DNA of 13,345 bases from NCBI GenBank assembly GCA_903930395.1, contig CAIYYE010000158.1, forward strand, positions 1 through 13,345, read 5' to 3'. This DNA comes from an uncultured beta proteobacterium (GTDB lineage Bacteria; Pseudomonadota; Gammaproteobacteria; Burkholderiales; Rhodocyclaceae). This document shows, in pieces, positions 9,282 to 13,345 of this stretch. The notes under the pieces were generated by a model. The model ran no database searches and had not been told where the DNA came from. It was given only the letters and a program-made list of their open reading frames with translations. A program made the translations under genes and the position numbers. Position 1 is the first letter of the stretch. Each line of letters starts with the position of its first letter.

Positions 9282-9854
9282 TTATTTGTCGGAGATGATT
9301 TTGACGTCCTGGATGACGACCGGGGTCGTCGGAACGTTTTCGTAATAGCCAGCGTTGCCGGTTGGCACCTTGGCGATCTTGTCGACGACATCCATGCCCT
9401 GAGTCACCTTGCCGAAGACGGCATAGCCCCAGCCGCGCGGGTCGCTGGTGGACTTGTGATTGAGGAAGTCGTTGTTCTTGAGGTTGATGAAGAACTGGAC
9501 GCGGGCCGAATGCGGGTCGCCGGTACGGGCCATGGCGACCGTGCCGCGTTCGTTGGCCAGGCCATTGGTCGCCTCGTTCTTGAGCGCCGGGGTCAGTGTC
9601 TTCTTCTCTTCCATGGCCCGGCTGAAGCCGCCACCCTGGATCATGAAGCCGTCGATGACGCGGTGGAAAATGGTCGCTTCGTAAAAGCCATGCTTGGCGT
9701 TGTAGAGGAACATCTCGACTGTTTTCGGGGCCTTTTCGGGAAAAAGTTCGAGCGTGAACTTGCCCAGGTTGGTCGTCATTTCGACAGTCGGTGTAGCCCA
9801 CACAGCGAGCGAGGCGAGCAGGCCGGCGGCAAGCAGGGAAATTTTCTTGAACAT
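9282..9854 (-). CDS. ppiA: Periplasmic peptidyl-prolyl cis-trans isomerase (cyclophilin A type)
   Basis: This encodes 190 residues. An N-terminal signal peptide ([20 protein letters not shown], cleavage likely after A20) sends it to the periplasm; the mature part is a cyclophilin with FHRVI (63-67), FMIQGGG (70-76), [17 protein letters not shown] (108-124) and VFGKV (146-150). Length and export match E. coli PpiA. The start ATG at 9854 overlaps the stop of the upstream YkuD gene by one base (TGATG) and has AGGA at 9863-9866 eight bases upstream; the frame extends further, but that extension would put ten charged residues before the signal peptide. It probably assists folding of envelope proteins, and its location beside envelope genes fits this. 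Confidence 0.95.
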   Translation of the reverse strand: MFKKISLLAAGLLASLAVWATPTVEMTTNLGKFTLELFPEKAPKTVEMFLYNAKHGFYEATIFHRVIDGFMIQGGGFSRAMEEKKTLTPALKNEATNGLANERGTVAMARTGDPHSARVQFFINLKNNDFLNHKSTSDPRGWGYAVFGKVTQGMDVVDKIAKVPTGNAGYYENVPTTPVVIQDVKIISDK

Positions 9855-11149
9855 CAGGCGCTTCCTTCGTAAATGATTTTCCACTGGCCGTCTTCACGCA
9901 GCCAGTACTGGCGTTTCTTCATCTGGTTGTTGAGGTTGTTGCTGCGGTAATCCTGGTCGAATGTCACGACGACGACTTCTTCCTTGCCCGGATTGCGCAG
10001 GACGGAAAGATTGTCGATCTTGAGCTTGATCCATTCCTTGCTGGCATTAACCTGCTTTTTCTGGGCGGCAAACTCCGTGTAACCCTGATCTCCGCTCTTG
10101 AAGCGTGTCGAGTAATGCGCCAGGTAGCGCTCGCTGTCGCGGCTTTCCCAGTCGGCGCGCCAGGCGTCGATAGCCTTGTTGAGTTCGCTGCGCTCCTTTG
10201 CCCAGTCGTCGAGCGACAGCCATTCGACCGAATTGCTGATGATGACCGGGGTGAGGCCGACCTGCAGGTTCTTGGCGACGACGTCGAGATCCTGATTGGT
10301 CAGCACGACGCAGCCATCGGAAGCACGAGGCGGGCGGGAAAAGGTGTCGGAGGGGGTGCCGTGCAGCCAGATGCCGCTGCCGTTGCGGCCCTGGCGCTTG
10401 TCCCACTCGTTCGGATAATTGAGCGGGAAGGCGCCGCTGCCGTAAAGATCGGCCAGTTTCTGCCGGGGCAGGTTGGCGGTGACGTGATAGACACCGACCG
10501 GCGTCTTCTTGTCGCCCTCGACGAGTTTCTCGGCGCCCAGCTTGCCCTGCGTGACGTAGTAGTCGGCGACAAAGCGCGGCTGACCGCCGTTCTTGATGTC
10601 GTTTTCGTAGAGGTAGAGGCGTGAACGCCGAGTGTCGACGACGATGGCGAAACGCTGGTCCGGCTGCATCTGGAGCAGGTAGCGCGGGACGAAATCGGCC
10701 GGCGGCTTTTCGCGGTAGGCGGTCAGTCGGGCAACGGCTTCGGCACGCAGGTCGGCCACCTTGTCGGCGGGGGCATTGCTGAGGGCGCCAAAAGTCTGGA
10801 TAGGCTGGGCCCGGGCGAGCAGCAGGTCGCCGCGGATCAAGTGGGCCAGACGGTAGTTCGGATGCTGGCGGAGCAGATTTTCGGTCAGTTGCAGCGCATT
10901 GCCCAGGCGATTGTTTTCGATTTCGGCAAAAATACGCGTCAAGGCTTCTTCCGGACCGGAGTCGGAAACAACCAGGGGCAGGGATGAGTCTCCGGCTGGC
11001 ACCTCAGCCGCAGGACGGGGCTGAGCTATCGCTGAAAGCTCGTTGACTGTGACCGGGGCGCTGGCCGGCTTGCCATTCAACTGCACTGCCGCGCCGGCAA
11101 CCAGCGCAACAGCCAGTCCGGCCAGGGCAAATTTACGGCCAGGCTTCAC
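9854..11149 (-). CDS. YkuD (L,D-transpeptidase-like) protein with N-terminal TPR-like and C-terminal NTF2-like domains
   Basis: This encodes 431 residues from GTG 11149, which overlaps the upstream stop as GTGA and has AAGGA about 12 bases before it; an in-frame GTG at 11176 would add nine residues. Order: basic N-terminus and hydrophobic segment (about 4-24, signal anchor or signal peptide), a TPR-like helical region (about 67-115), a YkuD domain (about 166-306) and an NTF2/SnoaL-like domain (about 313-431). YkuD hallmarks are EGDKKTPVGVY (about 211-221), the catalytic His in IWLHGTP (H263) and SDGC (Cys 280). The residue after Cys is followed by VVLTN, not the canonical Arg. Family knowledge: YkuD enzymes form or cut peptidoglycan 3-3 or protein-peptidoglycan links in the periplasm. 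The layout resembles proteins annotated as Cds6-family L,D-transpeptidases. Which reaction it performs cannot be read from sequence. Confidence 0.9.
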   Translation of the reverse strand: MKPGRKFALAGLAVALVAGAAVQLNGKPASAPVTVNELSAIAQPRPAAEVPAGDSSLPLVVSDSGPEEALTRIFAEIENNRLGNALQLTENLLRQHPNYRLAHLIRGDLLLARAQPIQTFGALSNAPADKVADLRAEAVARLTAYREKPPADFVPRYLLQMQPDQRFAIVVDTRRSRLYLYENDIKNGGQPRFVADYYVTQGKLGAEKLVEGDKKTPVGVYHVTANLPRQKLADLYGSGAFPLNYPNEWDKRQGRNGSGIWLHGTPSDTFSRPPRASDGCVVLTNQDLDVVAKNLQVGLTPVIISNSVEWLSLDDWAKERSELNKAIDAWRADWESRDSERYLAHYSTRFKSGDQGYTEFAAQKKQVNASKEWIKLKIDNLSVLRNPGKEEVVVVTFDQDYRSNNLNNQMKKRQYWLREDGQWKIIYEGSA

Positions 11150-12279
11150 CGTGCGTTTTCTTCCTTGATCAGCCACTTGCCACCGTTACGAACAAACACC
11201 AGTGTCTTGGTCGTCGAGGAACTCAGGCCGGTTGCCTTGTAGTGCTGGCGGAACTTGGCAGTGGCCTTGTCACCATTGATCGAGATGGTCGGCGTGTCGA
11301 AGGAAACTGAAATCTTGCCGCCCTTGCCGGCGATGCGCTGCTCGCGCTCCTGTTCCCAGGCCTTGCGGCTGGCGCCCTTGGGCGTGTCGAAGTCGCGCGC
11401 ATAGGCACCCAGATAGGCTTTCATGTCCTTGCGCGACCAGGCATCGGCCCAGGCGGAGATGGCCTTGACGACATCGTCGTCGCCGGCGCTCGCTTTGGCC
11501 TGCGTCGGTGCAGGGGCTGGCGCCGCAGCCGAAACCGGCGCGGCAGTGACGGCTGCAGATTTGCTGGCGGGTGTGCTGGCAGCTGAGGTCGAGGCGGCGC
11601 CGGGTGTGGCCGCAACGATGGTGGCGCTCGGGGCTATGGGCTTCGCAGCAACCGTGGCCGGCAGGGTGCTGGGCGCGGCAGGGGCCACCGGCGCTGCTGC
11701 GGCGACCGGAGCCGGCGGTGGCTTGACATTGCCCTTGCCGGAGGTCGTGATCAGATCGCGGATCAGGGCCAGCTTGTTTTGCGTTGCCGAATTGGCGTTG
11801 TCGAGTTGCAAGGCCTTGTCGTAGGCCTGGCTGGCCAGCTTGGCGTAAACGTCGCCGAGGTTTTCATAGGCGATGGCGTAGGACGGATGCGTCCTGATGG
11901 CCATTTCGAGTGCCGTGCGGGCCTTGTCATACTGCTTCTGCTGGGCGTAGAGCACAGCCAGGTTGTTATAGGGTTCCGGCAATTCCGGATAGTCTTCCGA
12001 CAGCTTGGTAAACACGCCGATGGCCTCGGCTGGCTTGTTCATCTCGGTATAGATCAGCCCCTTGAGGAAGCGACCCTGGGCATCCTTGGGCCGGCTGCTC
12101 AGGTAGGCATCGACCTTGTCGAGAGCCTGCGGATATTGACCCTGCTTGATCAGGCGCTGGACTTCCGGCAGGTTGTCGGCAAATGCCGGAGCGGCGAAGC
12201 CGATGGCCAGGCCGATTGCCAGTGCACGCAACGTCTTTAGCTGCTTAAAACGGGGCTGGAGCAGGGAAATAGAGGTCAT
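11146..12279 (-). CDS. Exported TPR protein with Ala/Pro-rich linker and C-terminal NTF2-like domain
   Basis: This encodes 377 residues from ATG 12279. The N-terminus has a long signal peptide (hydrophobic core about 17-34, AAPAFA before DNLPEV), so the protein should be periplasmic. Tetratricopeptide repeats span about 36-160 (e.g. AEAIGVFTKLSEDYPELPEP and YNNLAVLYAQQKQYDKARTA, then AYENLGDVYAKLASQAYDKA). A low-complexity Ala/Pro/Thr linker (about 186-265) leads to an NTF2/SnoaL-like domain (about 268-375) that resembles the C-terminus of the YkuD protein encoded next. An in-frame TTG at 12309 would add ten residues, but its only Shine-Dalgarno-like GGAGG is one base away, too close; the ATG has no strong site either. 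TPRs usually bind proteins, so it may partner the YkuD enzyme; that is inference from gene fusion-like domain sharing and the GTGA overlap. First gene of the minus-strand unit. Confidence 0.85.
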   Translation of the reverse strand: MTSISLLQPRFKQLKTLRALAIGLAIGFAAPAFADNLPEVQRLIKQGQYPQALDKVDAYLSSRPKDAQGRFLKGLIYTEMNKPAEAIGVFTKLSEDYPELPEPYNNLAVLYAQQKQYDKARTALEMAIRTHPSYAIAYENLGDVYAKLASQAYDKALQLDNANSATQNKLALIRDLITTSGKGNVKPPPAPVAAAAPVAPAAPSTLPATVAAKPIAPSATIVAATPGAASTSAASTPASKSAAVTAAPVSAAAPAPAPTQAKASAGDDDVVKAISAWADAWSRKDMKAYLGAYARDFDTPKGASRKAWEQEREQRIAGKGGKISVSFDTPTISINGDKATAKFRQHYKATGLSSSTTKTLVFVRNGGKWLIKEENAR

Positions 12280-12284
12280 CGCTA

Positions 12285-12293
12285 TGCTATACT
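12285..12293 (+). promoter_or_regulatory. Possible extended -10 promoter for cysS
   Basis: TGCTATACT fits an extended -10 (TGn plus TATACT, one or two mismatches from TATAAT). Transcription would start near 12300, giving a leader of about 85 bases that contains the hairpin at 12331-12362. A second -10-like TACAAT lies at 12305-12310. No convincing -35 is present. By eye only. Confidence 0.3.
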
Positions 12294-12316
12294 TTTCGAG
12301 GTTGTACAATCCTCCG

Positions 12317-12325
12317 ATTCTACCA
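12317..12325 (-). promoter_or_regulatory. Possible extended -10 promoter for the minus-strand envelope operon
   Basis: On the minus strand TGGTAGAAT (12325-12317) matches an extended -10 (TGn then TAGAAT, one or two mismatches from TATAAT). Transcription would begin near 12310, about 30 bases before the ATG at 12279. No good -35 is seen at 16-18 bases. By eye only. Confidence 0.3.
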
Positions 12326-12330
12326 AAAAC

Positions 12331-12362
12331 GCCGGCTATTCCATAGGGAATAGCAAGCCGGC
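12331..12362. repeat. Inverted repeat / hairpin in the cysS leader
   Basis: GCTATTCC (12335-12342) and GGAATAGC (12347-12354) form a perfect 8-bp stem around the loop ATAG. GCCGGC occurs at 12331-12336 and 12357-12362 and can pair across the loop as an alternative outer stem, leaving a 4-base bulge (12353-12356). There is no T-run on either side, so it does not look like an intrinsic terminator. It could be an operator-like dyad or an RNA leader structure. Confidence 0.6.
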
Positions 12363-12383
12363 CTAGCCCCTTTCCCTCCCGGC

Positions 12384-13345
12384 ATGCTCAAGATCTACAA
12401 CTCCCTCAAGCGCGAAAAGCAGGTATTTACTCCGATCGAAGCGAACAAGGTCCGCATGTATGTCTGCGGCATGACTGTCTATGATTACTGCCACCTTGGT
12501 CATGCCAGGGTCATGGTTGTTTTCGACATGGTCTATCGCTGGCTCAAGGCGGCGGGTTACGACGTGACCTACGTCCGCAACATCACCGATATCGACGACA
12601 AGATCATTCGGCGGGCCGCTGAAAATGGCGAGACCATCCTGCAGCTGACCGACCGTTTCATCGCTTTCATGCACGAGGACGCCGATGCGCTCGGCGTACT
12701 GCGTCCCGACTTCGAGCCACGGGCGACCGATTATGTGCCGGAAATGCTTGATTTGATCGGCAAGCTCGAGGCCACCGGCCTGGCCTACCAGGCGAGCGAC
12801 GGCGACGTGAACTACGCGGTCCGCAAGTTTCCCGGCTATGGCAAATTGTCCGGCAAGTCGCTCGATGATTTGCGGGCGGGCGAGCGTGTCGAGGTCGATT
12901 CGGCCAAGCAGGATCCGCTCGACTTTGTCCTCTGGAAGCATGCCAAGCCGGGCGAGCCGGCCTGGGAGTCGCCTTGGGGTGAGGGCCGTCCGGGCTGGCA
13001 CATCGAATGTTCGGCCATGAGCTCGAAGATACTCGGTGAGCATTTCGACATCCACGGTGGCGGTCAGGATCTGCAGTTCCCGCACCACGAAAACGAGATT
13101 GCCCAGTCCGAGGGGGCGCACCAGTGTTCCTTTGTGAATTACTGGATGCACAACGGCTTTGTCCGGGTCGACAACGAGAAGATGTCGAAATCGCTCGGCA
13201 ACTTCTTCACCATCCGCGAAGTGCTGCAGCGCTACGACGCCGAAGTGGTGCGCTTCTTCATCCTGCGTGCGCACTACCGCAGTCCGCTCAACTATTCGGA
13301 TCATCATCTCGACGATGCGCGGCACTCGCTGACGCGGCTTTACAC
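12384..13345 (+). CDS. cysS: Cysteinyl-tRNA synthetase, 3' end cut by window
   Basis: The frame is open from ATG 12384 to the last base, giving 320 residues of an expected 450-465; no stop is reached. The enzyme charges tRNA-Cys with cysteine in the cytoplasm. The N-terminus [18 protein letters not shown] is the standard CysRS start. The class I signature is HLGHAR (37-42, the HIGH motif), KMSKS is at 266-270, and the zinc ligands C28, C209, H234 and E238 fall at the same numbers as in the E. coli enzyme. The catalytic half is therefore complete; the anticodon-binding C-terminal part lies beyond the window. No purine-rich ribosome binding site precedes the ATG: the 21 bases before it are pyrimidine-rich (TTTCCCTCCC). 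It is divergent from the TPR gene. Confidence 0.97.
   Translation, partial: MLKIYNSLKREKQVFTPIEANKVRMYVCGMTVYDYCHLGHARVMVVFDMVYRWLKAAGYDVTYVRNITDIDDKIIRRAAENGETILQLTDRFIAFMHEDADALGVLRPDFEPRATDYVPEMLDLIGKLEATGLAYQASDGDVNYAVRKFPGYGKLSGKSLDDLRAGERVEVDSAKQDPLDFVLWKHAKPGEPAWESPWGEGRPGWHIECSAMSSKILGEHFDIHGGGQDLQFPHHENEIAQSEGAHQCSFVNYWMHNGFVRVDNEKMSKSLGNFFTIREVLQRYDAEVVRFFILRAHYRSPLNYSDHHLDDARHSLTRLY

Noticed and set aside
9272..9391. Upstream extension of ppiB by 40 codons
   Set aside because: The extension overlaps ppiA, is Ser/Arg/Pro-rich shadow sequence, and the ATG at 9271 has a good ribosome site and the canonical cyclophilin N-terminus.
11410..11730. Low-complexity GC-rich stretch in the TPR gene as a possible repeat or frameshift
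   Set aside because: The frame stays open and encodes an Ala/Pro/Thr linker between two structured domains, similar in character to the MshN linker; no exact tandem repeat is present.
12284..12346. 20-codon plus-strand reading frame upstream of cysS, a possible leader peptide
   Set aside because: It has no cysteine codons and no ribosome binding site, and its start would overlap the proposed -10 element, so it is unlikely to be an attenuator peptide.
12363..13325. Minus-strand open frame of 320 codons at the right edge
   Set aside because: It is antisense to cysS, whose HIGH, KMSKS and zinc residues are all present; the antisense translation has no recognisable features.

Overview
The window reads as chromosomal DNA of a GC-rich Gram-negative bacterium. 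It carries lpxH (lipid A synthesis), a secretin-type pilus assembly block and periplasmic enzymes, so an outer membrane is certain. The protein flavour and the order TPR protein / L,D-transpeptidase-like / ppiA / ppiB / lpxH next to a divergent cysS suggest a betaproteobacterium, possibly of the Rhodocyclales (Dechloromonas/Azonexus-like). That placement is inference, not the result of a search. Coding density is very high: no gene-free stretch exceeds about 105 bases, and no tRNA, rRNA, insertion sequence, CRISPR array or phage gene is visible.

Left part (1-6185, plus strand): a contiguous block of MSHA-type (type IVa-like) pilus biogenesis genes: a 5'-truncated mshI (PilM-like), a PilN-like gene, mshJ (PilO/GspM-like), mshK, mshL (outer-membrane secretin lipoprotein), mshM (ExeA-type ATPase) and mshN (TPR protein with one membrane anchor). 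The first four internal junctions are ATGA overlaps, followed by a 22-base gap with a strong ribosome binding site before the TTG start of mshM and a 1-base gap before mshN, so this is one translationally coupled operon. Together these proteins would form the inner-membrane alignment complex, the secretin and its accessory factors. The assembly ATPase (mshE), platform protein (mshG) and pilins are not in the window. The block ends abruptly against a convergent recQ.

Middle and right part (6209-12279, minus strand): six tightly packed genes read right to left: a TPR protein with an NTF2-like C-terminal domain, a YkuD (L,D-transpeptidase-like) protein with the same kind of C-terminal domain, periplasmic cyclophilin ppiA, cytoplasmic cyclophilin ppiB, lpxH and recQ. 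Overlaps or gaps of 10 bases or less make a single transcription unit likely. Its theme is cell envelope (peptidoglycan, protein folding, lipid A), with recQ as a DNA-repair passenger at the end.

Right edge (12384-13345, plus strand): cysS (cysteinyl-tRNA synthetase), divergent from the TPR gene and cut by the window end. The 104-base divergent region holds possible extended -10 promoters for both directions and a clear hairpin in the cysS leader. The cysS start has no visible Shine-Dalgarno sequence.

The points most worth a second look are the paired TPR/NTF2 proteins with a non-canonical YkuD active-site motif, a perfect 10-bp GC hairpin inside the first codons of lpxH, the structured SD-less cysS leader, and the interrupted MSHA cluster. 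I see no wholly new system here; most of the window is ordinary, well-recognised gene content.
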